From positions 1,004,429-1,050,542 of the forward strand of contig KQ482066.1 in assembly GCA_001430745.1 (NCBI GenBank): DNA of 46,114 bases. The letters are read 5' to 3'. The translations under genes were made by a program, and so were the position numbers. Positions within the stretch are counted from its first letter, which is position 1; the number at the start of each line of letters is the position of its first letter. The notes under the pieces are model-generated. The model saw nothing but the letters and a program-made list of their open reading frames with translations, ran no database searches and was not told where the DNA came from. Shown here in pieces: positions 1 to 11,189 of this stretch. The stretch is from Auxenochlorella pyrenoidosa (Eukaryota > Chlorophyta > Trebouxiophyceae > Chlorellales > Chlorellaceae).

Positions 1-111
1 CACTCAGCGCCTACTCACGCAACGCTGGAGCAGCCACCAGGGCCCATGATATCAAGGACAGCACCAGGAGCCCTGCTGCACGCTTGCGCTGCCTCTATCA
101 AGGCGGAATGC

Positions 112-209
112 AACCAGACGAGGACGGCAGCAAACACACCTGCTGCCCCATGTCCAAGGCAACCAGACCAGCACGGCAGCGAGCACACCTGCTGCCCCAT
201 GTCCAGGAG
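112..209. repeat. 49-bp tandem duplication spanning a splice donor
   Basis: Two copies, starting at 112 and 161, differ at a few bases. Each holds, on the minus strand, the exon end ATGGGGCAGCAG followed by the donor GTGTG. The coiled-coil gene therefore has two equivalent 5' splice sites 49 bp apart. Confidence 0.85.
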
Positions 210-2880
210 CGAGCGCACTTGCGCGTCAAAGCCCTGCTGCTGCTCCACCACCGCCGCCTGCAGCGCGCCCAGCCGCTCCTCCTCGGCAGCACACCGCTCC
301 TGCAGCTGCTGCAGCCGCTGCTGGGCCGCCTCCACGGCCTGCTTGGCGTGGCTGGCCTGCAGGCAGACGGTGAGATGTGGGGCAAGCGTTGGAGAAGGCA
401 CGCGGCGCCGGCTGGGCGAGTGGGCAACCCTGAAACCACAAACCCTGGCGCCCACACCAGCATGAAGCCCCTGAGCAGCCCTCGCCCCCACCTTGGCCTG
501 CACATCCGCGAGCAGCATGGCGGCCGCCAGCTCGGCGGCCCGCGCCGCATCCACCGCGGCCTCGGCGCCGCCCTGCTGCGCCGCAGCCGCTGCCCGCTCC
601 TGCGCCAGCTGGCCGATCATGGCCTCCTGCTCCGCCAGCCGCCGCGCCCGCAGGTCGGCCAGCAGGGCGGCCTCCTGCTGCACGCCCGCCTGGTCGCGCT
701 GGAGCTGCGGCAGGGACAATGTGCAGGACCAGGCCGCCGGCTGGGCTTTCGGCACTGTGCATGCGAGCAGACTTGCCAAGCAGGTGGGCTCCACCCGCAC
801 AGGCCACCCTGCGCATGGCCGAGTGGCAAGAACATAGACTCCTCTGCACGCCTGCATCCCTGCTGCTGGCAGGCGAGCCAGCACGCGGCCACCGCACCTG
901 CGCCTGCGCAGTCTCCAGGGCCGAGCGCTGCTGCCCAAGCTGTGAACGGGCCCGCTCCAAGTCCTCCCGATGCTGCTGCAGCTGCTGCCTGGCCGCCGCC
1001 GTCTCCTGCTCCCGCTGCTCCGACTCTGCCAGCAGCGCCTGCAGCGCCGCCTCTCGGGCAGCCAGGTCCTGCTCCCTGCAGCAGAGGGGCCGTGGTGGCG
1101 CCAGGTGACGTTGACACACTGTCATTTCACGCCCATCAACACCTGCAGCGCTTGTTGTTCGTCAGCACTGCGCGAGTATTGCTACTGCAGCAACACCACC
1201 CGCAGTGTCTACGCACAGTGGCGCGTCAGACGTGGCGGCCTGATGCGCGAGTGAGCTTCCCACCTGAGCCCCGCCTGCTTGTCGCGCGCCGCGGCCTCCC
1301 GCTCCCGCGCCGCCGCGCCACGGTGCTGCTCCCTCAGCTGCGCCAGCACGCCGTCTGCCTCGGCCTGCAGCGCATCCAGGTCTGCCTGCCGCCGCGCGCT
1401 GTAGGCCTACGGGGCAGCCGCGGCGTGCATGCTGGGGCCATCAGGCTCCAGGCTGGCGCGCAACATGCACGCAGCAGCTGGATCCGATGCGTGGCCCAGG
1501 GCCTTGCTCATCTCGCACATCCTGCATGCCAGCAGCCTTCACTAAGAGCGTCCCAGTGCAGCGCGCCCTCCCTCCCCACCTCTTTCCGCTCCGCCTCCCG
1601 CAGCCGCCGGTCCGCCTCCTCCCGCCGCCCCTCTGCCAGCTCCAGCTGCCCCAGGGCGGCGTCCCGCTCCGCCGCCACCGTGCGCAGGTGGCCCTCAAAC
1701 TCCCTGATGATCTGCAGGCACCGGTGGTGGTGGGACGTTCAACTCCAGCCAGCCAGCTCAGCAAGGAGAACATGGAGGCTGCGACAGCTGCTAGGAGACC
1801 CAGGTGTGCATGCTGCATGGGTGGCATCAGCACTTGCAAGTCGAGCCGACAGATGCGCAATGCAGCCGAACCCCCCTCTGCCACCGCGAGAGCACCCACC
1901 TCCTGCCCAGCTGCCAGGTGTCGGCGGCAGTCCTGCAGCTCGGCGGCCACGTCTCGCAGCTGGCCCTGGGTGGCTGCCGACAGAGACTCAGCATCCTGCT
2001 GCCGCTCCAGGGCAGCACGGGCAGCAGCGCCGGCCGAGGCCGCCTCTGCCTCGGCTGCTGCCAGCTGCTTGGCCAGCGCAGCAGCCTGCTGGGCGGCGGC
2101 GGCCAGCAATGCCTCTCGCTGCTGCAGCTGAGCTGCAGTCTCGGCAGCAGCAGCGCAGCCGGCCTCAGCGTCACGCAACCGCTCCTGCGCAGCCGCCAGC
2201 TGCTCGCTGCGCAGCTGCCCCTCAGCAGCCGCCGCCTCGGCGCAGCGCTGGGCCTCTGCCAGCGCTGCCTGCGCCTCTGCCCTGGCCCGATCCGCGTTGC
2301 TGCAGCGGCCTTCCAGCTCCAAGCAGCGGTCTTTCGCCGCCGTCAGCTGCGTATCCAGCGCCGCCGCCTGCTGCTCCAGTCGCTGCTTTGATGCTGCCAG
2401 GCGGTCCACCTCTGCCAGCATCTGCTCCACCGCTGCCTCGTTGGTCCCTTCCAGCTGCGCCTGCAGCTGCGCCACCTGCGCTTGCGCCGCCTCCAGCGCA
2501 GCACGGGCCTCTGCCTGGCCGCCCTCAGCCTGGTAGCAGCGCTTTCCCAGGTCTGCCAACCGCTGCTCGCGCTCTGCCAGGCTGGCACGCAGCTCCGCCA
2601 GCTCTCGCTGCTGCTGCGACAGAGGGAATGCTGCGGGGGCTGGACGAGCCAGCAGGGCACCTGCGCCTGCTGCTGTGCCGGCAGCCACAGGGGCAGCGGC
2701 TGGGACCACGTTTGGGGAAGCTGCTGTGCCCGGGCGGGACTGGTAGGCAGGGTTGATGTGCAACTGCAGTCCAGGCGCCTGCTGCTCCTGCTGCGGCTGA
2801 ACAAAGCCTCTCAGCTGGGGTGCAGGCCTCACCTCCTGCTGGGCCTGCCCCTGCTGTTCCTGAGACTGTCCAAGGCCGGC

Positions 2881-2935
<55 letters not shown>

Positions 2936-3640
2936 TGCTGCTGGAACTGCGGCGCCGGCTGGCTGGCCCCGCTAGGCAGCACGACCGTTGTGGCATCAGC
3001 CGTGGCTGACTCGCTATGCGTTCCAGTCCGCTCATCGGCCTCATCCCCGGGCAGAGGCAGCGACTCGTCATCTGAATAGGGAAATTATGTCATTAAGCTG
3101 ATTGCTTGTGCTTGCAAACCTCTGACCTTGGAACGCAAGGGCGCTGGCCAGCAACATGCAAGGCGCGCGGGCATGCGGGAAGCGCAACAGAGGGAAGAGA
3201 GCGCCTGGTGATGCACCTGCAAAGAGGTTGGTCTGCGTGGACGGGCGTGCCGCGGCGGTCATCTCTGCTTGGGGACGTGCGACGGCAGTAAATGGCCGCG
3301 AGCTGAAGGGCATCAGGGAGGGTGCAGCTCAGTCAATGCAGCATCTGTCGATGGCTGTCGCCCCGCAGCAGCCTTCTTCATGCAGGAGCCCTGGAGGTGA
3401 CTCGCCCCAACCTTCCTACCTGTGCCGGGAGGGTGAGGGTCCAACGCTTCCAGCGCCGCCGCCAAGCAGCAGATCGAGCGAATCAAAGTCGTCCGTGGCG
3501 GCATGCCGAGCCGGCGGCGCATACAAGCGGCTGGGCGCCGGCGCCTCGGGACCGGCAGCACCGCCATCCCAGGAAGCGCTGCCGCCGCCTGACACCACCA
3601 GTCCCCGTGGTCGAGGGAATGAGGAGCCCGGCAGCGCCAT
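189..3640 (-). CDS. Gln-rich long coiled-coil protein, 3' end beyond the left edge
   Basis: I do not recognise a named family. Minus-strand exons with matching phase are 3074-1900, 1711-1580, 1406-1264, 1075-898, 704-492 and 356-189; all introns are GT-AG and most are phase 0. The protein has an acidic start, a run of more than 20 Gln (2881-2942), an Ala/Pro/Gln linker, then several hundred residues of heptad-like Glu/Gln/Ala/Leu/Arg sequence typical of a rod-like coiled coil (for example REFEGHLRTVAAERDAALG from exon 1711-1580). Such proteins are often scaffolds at centrosome/basal body, Golgi or cytoskeleton, but nothing here picks one. A likely first exon (start MALPGSSF at 3640, ending at a GTAGGA donor near 3419) contains an acidic DDFDSLDLLL patch, but its phase does not join exon 3074-1900 directly, so a small exon or another junction is missing. 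The last visible exon ends at a duplicated splice donor. Confidence 0.75.
2881..2942 (-). repeat. CTG/CAG repeat coding polyglutamine
   Basis: An almost pure CTG run on the plus strand reads as CAG on the minus strand and encodes a glutamine tract in the coiled-coil protein. One CAA codon interrupts it. Confidence 0.9.
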
Positions 3641-3931
3641 CCTGGGCACCGAGGGGCCCCCGCCGAGACGGCCGCGCTGAGAAAAGGGCGTTAGACGCAC
3701 TGGGGAGACCTTGGACGTCTATGATCGGTGCACATGCGCAATTCGGAGCGCAGGCAAAGCAAATGCAGGAGGAGTGGATGCGGCACCACCCAGCACAAGG
3801 CTTTGTTGACTTCTTTGCTGCTCGCTCAATTGAACATCTTTCCCTTGCTGCTGATCGCTCGCGCCAATTGCCAGCTTCCGGCAGCACCCAGCGAGCCCCT
3901 CCGGCAGTTCAAGCAGCAGCAACTCGCGGCC
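3641..3931. promoter_or_regulatory. Divergent promoter region between the coiled-coil and TXNDC9-like genes
   Basis: The proposed starts of the two divergent genes (3640 minus, 3932 plus) are about 290 bp apart. Part may be a 5' exon of the plus gene: an ATG at 3721 opens a Gln-rich reading MIGAHAQFGAQAKQ that looks protein-like, but it does not splice in phase to 3932. No TATA box was convincing. Confidence 0.4.
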
Positions 3932-5634
3932 ATGGACATCGAAAAGCGCAAGGGGCAGATGCACAGCCTGGCCTTTGGCCAGGCGATGGCAAAGGCGGCG
4001 GAGGACTACAAAAAGGCGGGTCTGGGAGGGCGATCGAAGTGCGTCCTGCGGCTCTGGAGCTCCCCGCCCCCTGCTGCTTTTGCCTGTCTGTTTGTCGCGA
4101 TGCTCAGAAGAAGGGAGACCTTCGATACAGGGCGCCGTGTCCTGTGCCCTGCCGCCGCCACCCACCCGCTGCCACCCGCCGACGTGCCCTGCAGGAGCTG
4201 CTGGCGGCAGAGGCGGTGGCCAAGGCAGGGCCATCCTATGCCCAAGTCGACGTGGACGACCTGCTGGACGACCCCGACCTGGAGCGGCTGCACGCCGAGC
4301 GGCTGGCAGCAATGCAGCGAGAGGCTGAGAAGCGTGCAGCGATGCAGCGCAAGGGGCACGGTGCGAGCTCGCTGGTGGCAGAAGGGAGCGTTGTGCTTGA
4401 GGTAACGACAAACAGAGCTAACAGATGGCAGCATTGACCTCCATTATGACACGCGCACCAGCTGCATTGCTAGGCTGTCTGCACGGGTGCGGCCTTTGCG
4501 CATGCTTCTGGCTGCCCAGTCCAGTCCAGGGCGTCCCCCGGCCTTAACGTGCTTTGGCCGCCCCTCAACACCTCAACATGTGCAGGCACCTACGAGGAGA
4601 TCTCCGAGGGCGACTTTCTGGAGACGGTGACCAAGGCGGAGCGCGTGGTGTGCCACTTTTTCCACCAGGACTTTGAGCGGTGCCGCGTGATGGACAAGCA
4701 CCTGGCGGCGCTGGCGCCCAAGCACTTTGGCACGCGCTTCATCAAGCTGTCGGCGCCGGTGGGCGGGGAGGGGAACGCCCTGGGAAGGGGAGGGAGCAAC
4801 CAGGCTGGCGTTGCTGTCGACCAGGGGCCGGTGCTGCGACGAGGAATGCCATGGAGCACCATGCGCCTGCTTCAGCCTGGCACGATCTGCCGCCTCTGCG
4901 TGTGCCAGGGTGCTGCATGCGGCACCGTGCCCCAGTCCCTGCCTGCAACCCCTGTCGCTTGCGCTGTGGTCAAACTTGCTGCCCGCCGGCCCGCCACGCA
5001 GGACGAGCCCCATGCCTGCACCCCCTGTCGGTTGCGCAGTGTTGAAACCCACTGCCTGCCCCGCCCCTCCACACGCAGGATGCGCCCTTCTTTGTGGAGA
5101 AGCTGCAGGTCCGCATGCTGCCCTGCGTCGTCATGTTTGTCAGCGGCGTGGCGGTTGACCGCGTGGTGGGCTTTGACCAGCTGGGCGCCACCGACAACTT
5201 CCCAACCTCGGCGGTGCGCCGCCCTCCCGCTTGGCCGCCCGCCTGGCTGCCCGGCTGCCAGCCTGCCTGCCTGCCTGCCTGCGTGGCTGCTTTGCTGCGC
5301 CGGCATGAGTGCGGTGTGGCCTTCCCGGGATGACCAACGATTGCCCAGGCATCTAGAACCCAGCGCTGCGGCTGCGTGGCCTGCGTGGCCTGCTTGCTTC
5401 TCCTCTTGGCGGCGCAGCACAGGCCGGCGACCCCGCACCGCGCCGCCCTCCCACCTCTGCCTGTAGCTGGAGAAGAAGCTGCTCAAGGCGGGGGTGGTGC
5501 AGCCGCCGGCGGCGCCCAAGGACGACTCGGACGATGAGTCGGCGCAGCAGCGGGCACGGACAATGCGGGCGGGCCTGGTGCAGGTACAGCGGGCACGGCG
5601 CAGCGAGAGTGACGAAGACTCTGACTTTGACTGA
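3932..5634 (+). CDS. TXNDC9: TXNDC9/phosducin-like protein (thioredoxin fold)
   Basis: Exons 3932-4015, 4195-4360, 4586-4758, 5079-5213 and 5467-5634 join in phase to 241 residues, close to the animal protein. Known TXNDC9 proteins bind the cytosolic chaperonin CCT and affect actin and tubulin folding; that role here is inferred. Order: helical N-terminus ending in the family motif KGHGTYEEI (exon 2/3 junction), then the thioredoxin fold VVCHFFHQDFERCRVMDKHL with the conserved RC(R/K)xxD pattern in place of a redox CxxC, then APFFVEKLQVRMLPC and VVGFDQLGATDNF (the family's VVGFxxLGxTDxF), and an acidic Ser/Asp tail ending SDEDSDFD. The first intron appears to begin AAG|GCGGGT, a GC donor, giving DYKK|ELLAAEA. 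The start at 3932 is the first good in-frame ATG, but an upstream coding exon cannot be excluded. Confidence 0.85.
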
Positions 5635-5820
5635 GCGCGCGAGTGAGCCCTTGGACCCCCCTTGACGCCTAACTGACACCCCCTGACATGTGCCTGCTAT
5701 GATGCCCGCGGAATCGCCCTGCTTGTCCCGCTCTGCTGCTTTGCCGTGCTCGCTCCGCTGTTGCTCCCTCGCCCGCGTGCTGTCTGCTCCCCTGCTTGCC
5801 TTTCTTGTTGGCCACCGCCC

Positions 5821-5826
5821 AATAAA
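5821..5826 (+). terminator. AATAAA polyadenylation signal
   Basis: AATAAA lies 187 bp after the TXNDC9-like stop codon in a locally AT-richer stretch, a sensible 3' end. Most genes here lack it; several have TGTAA instead. Confidence 0.5.
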
Positions 5827-6433
5827 CATTACTCTCTTGCATACATTTGTTCAAATAGAAATGATTGCAGCCAGGATGGGCTGCAGCTTGTTTGAGCAGT
5901 CTCCACTGGATTGCCTGTTGAGCAGCATGTGGCGTGCCGCCGCCGCTTGATCCTTGCAACTGGACGCATGCTGCCTGCCTGCGAGCCTGCTGCACTGCAC
6001 CCCTCTTGCGTCTTTGATTGGGCAGGGCTTGGACTGCAAGCTGAGGGTTGAGAACTCGGAGCAGCATGCTGAAGACCAGCGGGCACGCGCTGGGCGCGGC
6101 GAGCGGCGCGCTGGGCTGTGCAGCTGTCTTGGAGGCCTGCAGTCGGCAGCCCTTGCCACTATTGTTTCCTGTTGATGCCAACAGACAGGAACACAGAGTG
6201 GCCAGCGGACCGAGCTGCTGTGAACAGCCGAAAGTTGGCTACCCAGCGATTTGAGGAAAGTACTCAGCTTGACAAAGGCCGGTGCCAGCACGACCAGTGC
6301 AGACTGCAAGGCAGCTTGGGGCGTTGAGAGGTTGGCGCCGCTCTTCCCACCGCGAGACCACACTCTCCGCTCGTGTCACCTCTGCACACCGTTGTGCGGC
6401 TGCCACTGGCGTCTGTTTTGACTGCTGACAACA
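5827..6433. other. Intergenic region, no gene recognised
   Basis: Open frames on both strands here (the longest at 5851-6363 minus) show no motif, phase-consistent splicing or family likeness. The right part probably holds the promoter and leader of the secreted glycoprotein gene. Confidence 0.5.
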
Positions 6434-8624
6434 ATGGCGGGTGCTGGCAGCCGAGCCGCAGCTGTCAGCCTGCTGTTGCTGCCGTTATTCTTCACTGCAG
6501 CGTACGGCCAGACCTGTGCAGGTGAGCCAGCTGGTTTGACAGCAGCCATCACGGTTGTGCCAACATATTGCAGTGCTGCATTGTGGAGGGACCACCGTGT
6601 GGATGCATCAACTCACCTCTTGTGGCTCCCGTAAAGGCATGTTTGTGTGCAACTTACCCCTGGCTTGCCGCCCCTGGAGCCTCAAACTGCAGATGCATGC
6701 GCACCGCCCTGCGTCGGCACCGCCTTCCATTCTGATGTCCTGGGGAACGTGACCCTGTTTCGATCGCGTGACAAGGAGGGCAGCACCACCTTCCCTGCTG
6801 GACAGTACTTGGTGAGGCGCCCGTTGGCAAGCAGCTGCTGGCAGGCTTGACTGTCTTGGCAAAAAGAATCCAGGAGTGGGGGCGCAGTTGGCAGCTGAGG
6901 GCATGCCATCGCCTGATGGAGGCAGGAGCGGGGAGACAATGGGACGCCACCTCACAGGCAGCTTCATGCCGCTTCACTTGGCATTCGAAAGCCCTGCATG
7001 CTGCCCTGCAGGTGCGCTACGTGGATGGCTGCATGAGGACAGGTGCTGTGGACATTGGCAACAATTGGACGGTCGTGCCCGGCTCTTGGTGGCTCACAAT
7101 GGCCAACCGAACCAAGCTGGCACCGGGTGAGCTGTGCAGCGGCGTGACTGCGCACTGTTTAGCCCACCGCCTGGCCTGAAGGGCTCCTTGTGCGCTCGCT
7201 CACGCCTTGCCTTGGCGGCACTGCTTCCCTGAGCTCCCATGAGCTCGCCCTGCTTGTCATCTCAGCCTCTGCCCCTGCCTGTCCTGCAGGGCCCCTGGTC
7301 CCTGACCAGCCCGCCCTGCTGGCCGAGGCGCGCTCAGCCAGCTCTGCCTCCTTCTGCGAGTGCACCTCCCGCTTCAAGGCGCTCCTCAGGGAGCCTTTCC
7401 TGTACAATCACACAGGCGAGCTGCGGCTGGCATGCAGTGAGGCGCCGTTGCTGGCGACGCGGCCAGGTCAATGCTGCTGTGCTGTGCGAGTGAGCGCACG
7501 CGGTGACATGCAGCGCTGCATGGGCTTGCCTGCCAGGCGCACAGAACGTGTTGCATTTATGCTTTTCCATTCGCTTGCAGGCGGGGAGGTTGGCATCTTC
7601 TTGGACGACGGCTTCTATGGAACCGGAGACTTTCGCTTCTATGCAGACAACCAGCCAGGTGAGGGGCGCATCATGGCGGGCACTCAGTGAGGGGGGTGCC
7701 GGCCGACTTGATGCAGCCGGCCTGATGCAGCACACCCGAAGCAAATGTTCCCACCCTCCTGATGCAAGCGGGCCTCGACCCCACCGCTGCAGGCATGCCC
7801 AGCCCGACCTGGCAGATAGAGCCTGTGCCCCTTGGCGGCCTGGCGGCGCCCCTTGCTGTCGAGCCTGCGCCCGAGGGCGAGCCAGCTGCCGTCAACCAGA
7901 CTGCGCCGCCGACTCGCCCCACCAGCCTGGGCCCCGCGCTCGCCGGCGGAGGTGCAGTCGGCCAGCAAGGTGGGCCTAGTGTGGCCCCATGCAGGGAATG
8001 GGCAACACAGATGTACGACCTGCACTGCGTCCCGCACCGCTGTGCCTGGGGTGCCCGCACCCTGGAGCTCTGGCATGTTCTGCTCTGTTTGGCACGTCAG
8101 CATTCTGCAGGCAGGGTGTGCCTGCATGCCTGGCTGGTCGATGTGCTGCGCCTGTGAACCTGCAGCTGTCTTTACGCTGTCCTGGTCGCTTCTGGAGGGC
8201 AGGTGGAGGCTAGCCGTGGCCCTGACAACCATGGACCAGCCAAAAATGGCTTCCAGCTCCCGCAACAACACTTGACAGGTTTCTGGGATCGAGATTCGCA
8301 GCGGCTCTCGGCCTGCCGTCTGCAAAGCTGCCATACTCGGTGACGACGGCATGCTGGCACCAGCAAACAGCAAGATGTGCATGCCCTGCATGACCCTTTT
8401 CTTACCTGATAGACATACATCCACTTGTTCAGTATGGAGGAAGATCCTTCTCAGATGGCTGCATGAGCAGCAGCACGCTGAACATTCAACCCTGCCACGA
8501 TGTCGAGTGGCGGTGGCGGGCACGCACGCTGTGCTGGGCGGCCAACCAGGAACTGGATACCCGCTCCTCTATCTTGTCCTTTAAGTGTCCTCGATTGCTT
8601 CTTTACGGCCCAGGCCCAGTGTGA
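6434..8624 (+). CDS. Secreted N-glycosylated protein of unknown function
   Basis: Clear exons in phase are 6434-6521, 6693-6811, 7012-7126, 7290-7466, 7581-7658 and 7793-7969; the last exon is 8433-8624 or close to it. Exon 1 is a textbook signal peptide (basic start, SLLLLPLFFTAA core, likely cleavage after AYG). The mature part has many Cys and five N-x-T sequons (NVT, NWT, NRT, NHT, NQT), so it is probably exported and glycosylated. A motif recurs: RYVDGCMRTGAVDIGNNW (exon 3) and GRSFSDGCMSSSTLNIQ (last exon), suggesting two copies of a beta-rich GxYxxxYxxGC-type domain; exon 5 carries DDGFYGTGDFRFYADN. The stretch 7970-8432 is unresolved: exons near 8174-8210 and 8279-8339 would restore phase. 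The C-terminus could also use a later stop near 8656. I cannot name the family. Confidence 0.6.
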
Positions 8625-8640
8625 ATGATGAGTGCGACAG

Positions 8641-10717
8641 CTGCGCTACTGGCTGAAAAAGCAACAAGGCAATGCTGCCTATCGCGAAGATCGTCCGCAG
8701 GATGCGTTGGAAGCTTATAGCGATGTTCTTCGAATGATCCGGGAGGGGCTGGTGGCAGGTGTGGTTGCAGAGACCGGGGACCTTTCTCTCATGGAGGTCG
8801 CTGGCACCCTGCACACCAACAGGTGAGGATCGAATGCTGCGCAAAGCAGCAGAAGCTCTGCTGCCACCATTCCCTCCTTGCGTTCCCGCCAGGGCGGCGC
8901 CCACCGGTGCACATGTTGTGTGTTGCACCATGCTGCGCCTATTTTACAGTGCTGCGTGTGTCACCACGCACTCAACTGGCCGGCAGCCATAGGAGAGGAG
9001 TGCGCCGTTGAATTGTGTGCCTTGCCTGCTCACTGCGTGCAGCGCTCAGGTCAGGATGAAGCTGGGCGACTGCCAAGGCGCTCACCACGACCTCTCCATG
9101 GCGCTGCACAACAAGCCACGGTGAGAAGCCCTTGGGGCAGGGGCGAGTTGCCAACCAACCACATCTCGTGCGCTGCCGCGGGTGTGGCAGCAGCCGCTGC
9201 GGCGCCGATCGTATTTCCAGGGATGCATCGAGCAGCGCACGCTGCCCTGCTGTTGTGCATGACGCAGGGACGCCAAGGCCTGGCTGCGGCGGGCCTCCCT
9301 GCCCGAGCAAGACGGCTTGCTCTATGCGGCAGTGGCAGCCGTGGAGCGGGCGTCGCAGCTGGATGCTGGCGGGCGGCTGTGCGCACACAAGCGGCTGCCC
9401 GACCTGCGGCGTAAGCCGGGGCCAGGGGCGATGGGCAGTTGGCGGGGATGGATGTTGCGCCTGCTGCCTCTGTGTGCTTGCTCTGGCTACAGATGGGGCG
9501 CTTGCTGCCTCTGCCTGCCTGCCTGCTTTGCCACGGCCGCGGTTGCAGCTTGCTCCCCGTTGTTGACGAGGCGCCTGCTCCACGTACCTGACTGCTGCCC
9601 GTGGGCAGGCACACATTGCTCACTCTGCTGCACCACGTCTGCCGCTGCAGGCAGGGCGGCAGCGTCAGGCAGCCTGCCGGCCCTCGTGGCGCTGTGCGGC
9701 TCGCACATTGCGCACGCCGCGCGCCTGGCATACCTGGTCCACATGGTGGGCTCCTGGTACATCCAGTACCATGCAGTACCGCTCCGCATCAGCATCAGCT
9801 GCGCCGGCGGCCTGGAGGAGTCGGTCAGGGACACGATGGGCAGCCTGCTGCACATGCACCCGGGCCTGACAGTGTCGGTCAGCCAGCAGCCGCTGACGCA
9901 GGGGCAGCACTACCAGCGGCTCGCGCGCCAGCTGCAGCAGGAGGGCTGCGACGGCAGGGACACCTGGCTGCTGCTGACAGACGACGACGACCTCTGGCAC
10001 CAGCAGCGCTCGCTGATGTATGCCGGCACGCTGCAGGCGGCACTTGCCATCGGCTTGCCCCCACCGGGCGAGCTGCTCAGCGTGTGCAGCAGCCGCTGCA
10101 TCAATGCAGCAGAGAAGCACAGCGTGAGGTCAGCCTTCTGCGTGACAAAGCTGCACCGCGCCGGCGCCGCCCCGCACAAGAGCATGCTGGCGCGCGGGCC
10201 CGAGCGCGTGACGGCGGGCGAGGCGTGGTGCTACAGCATGCGTCTGTGCACGCTGGCGCAGTTCTTCGCCGCTGCCGAGCCCTGCGTGGTGTCCCACGTG
10301 TACTGGGACATGTGCCTCGTCAAGTTCCTGCGCGGCGAGAACAAATACAAGACGTGCTTCCACACCGACGAGGTCCTGGGCGATGCCTGCTGGATGTACT
10401 ATTACCGACGCGACGAGGGCGTGGGCCCCGCGTCCCGCCTGCTGGCCAGCTCCAATTCGCCGGCAAAGGGCGACCCGCTCGCCTCCCTGGCCTTCCAGGT
10501 GCGCAACACCCTGGAGGTGTACTGCGCCATGTTTAATGACTTTGATGCCAAGGAATTCACCGAGCTTGTTGAGGCGAACGTGCCGCACCCGGGGCTCAAG
10601 CCCGCGGCGGCCAACCTGTGCCGCGGCATGGCGTGGGAGCGGCTGCTCTCCGACACCCAGAGCATCTACTACAAGCTCCTGCACAGCCCCCGCTGCCTGC
10701 AGTCAGACCATGCCTGA
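8641..10717 (+). CDS. TPR - glycosyltransferase-like fusion protein
   Basis: Exons 8641-8822, 9043-9120, 9268-9410 and 9651-10717 join in phase to about 489 residues. The first three encode tetratricopeptide-like helices (KQQGNAAYREDRPQDALEAY; later VRMKLGDCQGAHHDLSMAL and AWLRRAS). The long last exon resembles a GT-A fold glycosyltransferase: YHAVPLRISISCAGGLEES, then DTWLLLTDDDDLWHQQR, where the Asp cluster would be the metal/nucleotide-sugar DxD site, then CVVSHVYWDMCLVKFLRG and a Cys/Tyr-rich segment. Donor and acceptor substrates cannot be read from sequence. No in-frame ATG precedes the TPR: the frame meets a TGA at 8629-8631, so either a 5' exon lies inside the preceding gene or the start is non-AUG. 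No signal peptide or membrane segment is visible in the exons found. Confidence 0.65.
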
Positions 10718-11189
10718 TGTGCGCGCACCCGCCCGCTGCTGTCGCATGCAACGCGTGACCCTTTTGCTTGTACCATGCTCTGTTGTTGCCCCGTTCCTGT
10801 GTGCTGCCCTTTCACGCAGCTGCCAACTCTTGCTCCTTTTCACCCACCATTGACGAAAACTTTCTCAGGCAGACATCCTTGGTTGAATTTTGAATTGCAT
10901 GTGCAAGCATCAGACTTGGATGCATCGCATGGACAAAAGGTCAGCTCAATGCAGGGAAGCACCCTGGCTCTGCCGCTGCTAGGCCTGCGGCTCTCTCACC
11001 CCCAGGGCCACCTCGACTTGCACTGCAGGCAAGGACAGCTGAGTCGGCGCCACATGCTTAAGCCATGCCGGGGTGATCCCCACAGTCACAATGGGAGCAT
11101 ACCAGCAGCGCCACGCCTTGCTCTGGCAATCATGACGCTGCGATTCAGTGCTCTGCAAGCCGCCTCCTATGCGCCGGGCCTTGGCAGCC
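10718..11189. other. Convergent intergenic region (two 3' ends)
   Basis: Lies between the stop codons of the TPR-glycosyltransferase gene and the dehydratase gene. It should contain both 3' UTRs. I see no gene and no clear AATAAA or TGTAA. Confidence 0.5.

Noticed and set aside
1441..1899. Coding continuation of the coiled-coil frame below 1900 on the minus strand
   Set aside because: After GGAG|GTGGG at 1900 the frame becomes Cys/Trp/Arg-rich nonsense; the coiled coil resumes in phase at 1711 after a good acceptor, so this is intron.
84..2756. An 890-residue open frame on the plus strand
   Set aside because: It is the mirror of the Gln/Ala/Leu coiled-coil gene on the minus strand, Leu/Pro/Arg-rich, runs through that gene's introns and has no motif.
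5265..5282. TGCC tetranucleotide run (also at about 25189-25212; GGCA at 31421-31456)
   Set aside because: Short simple repeats in introns or intergenic DNA; noted, but no evidence of function.
5851..6363. 170-residue minus-strand open frame
   Set aside because: No motif, no conserved-looking segment and no splice partners; typical of long spurious frames in GC-rich DNA.
9601..10536. 311-residue plus-strand frame parallel to the glycosyltransferase exon
   Set aside because: Shifted frame of the same exon; Arg/Pro/Gly-rich without motifs, while the other frame carries the DDDD motif and splices in phase.
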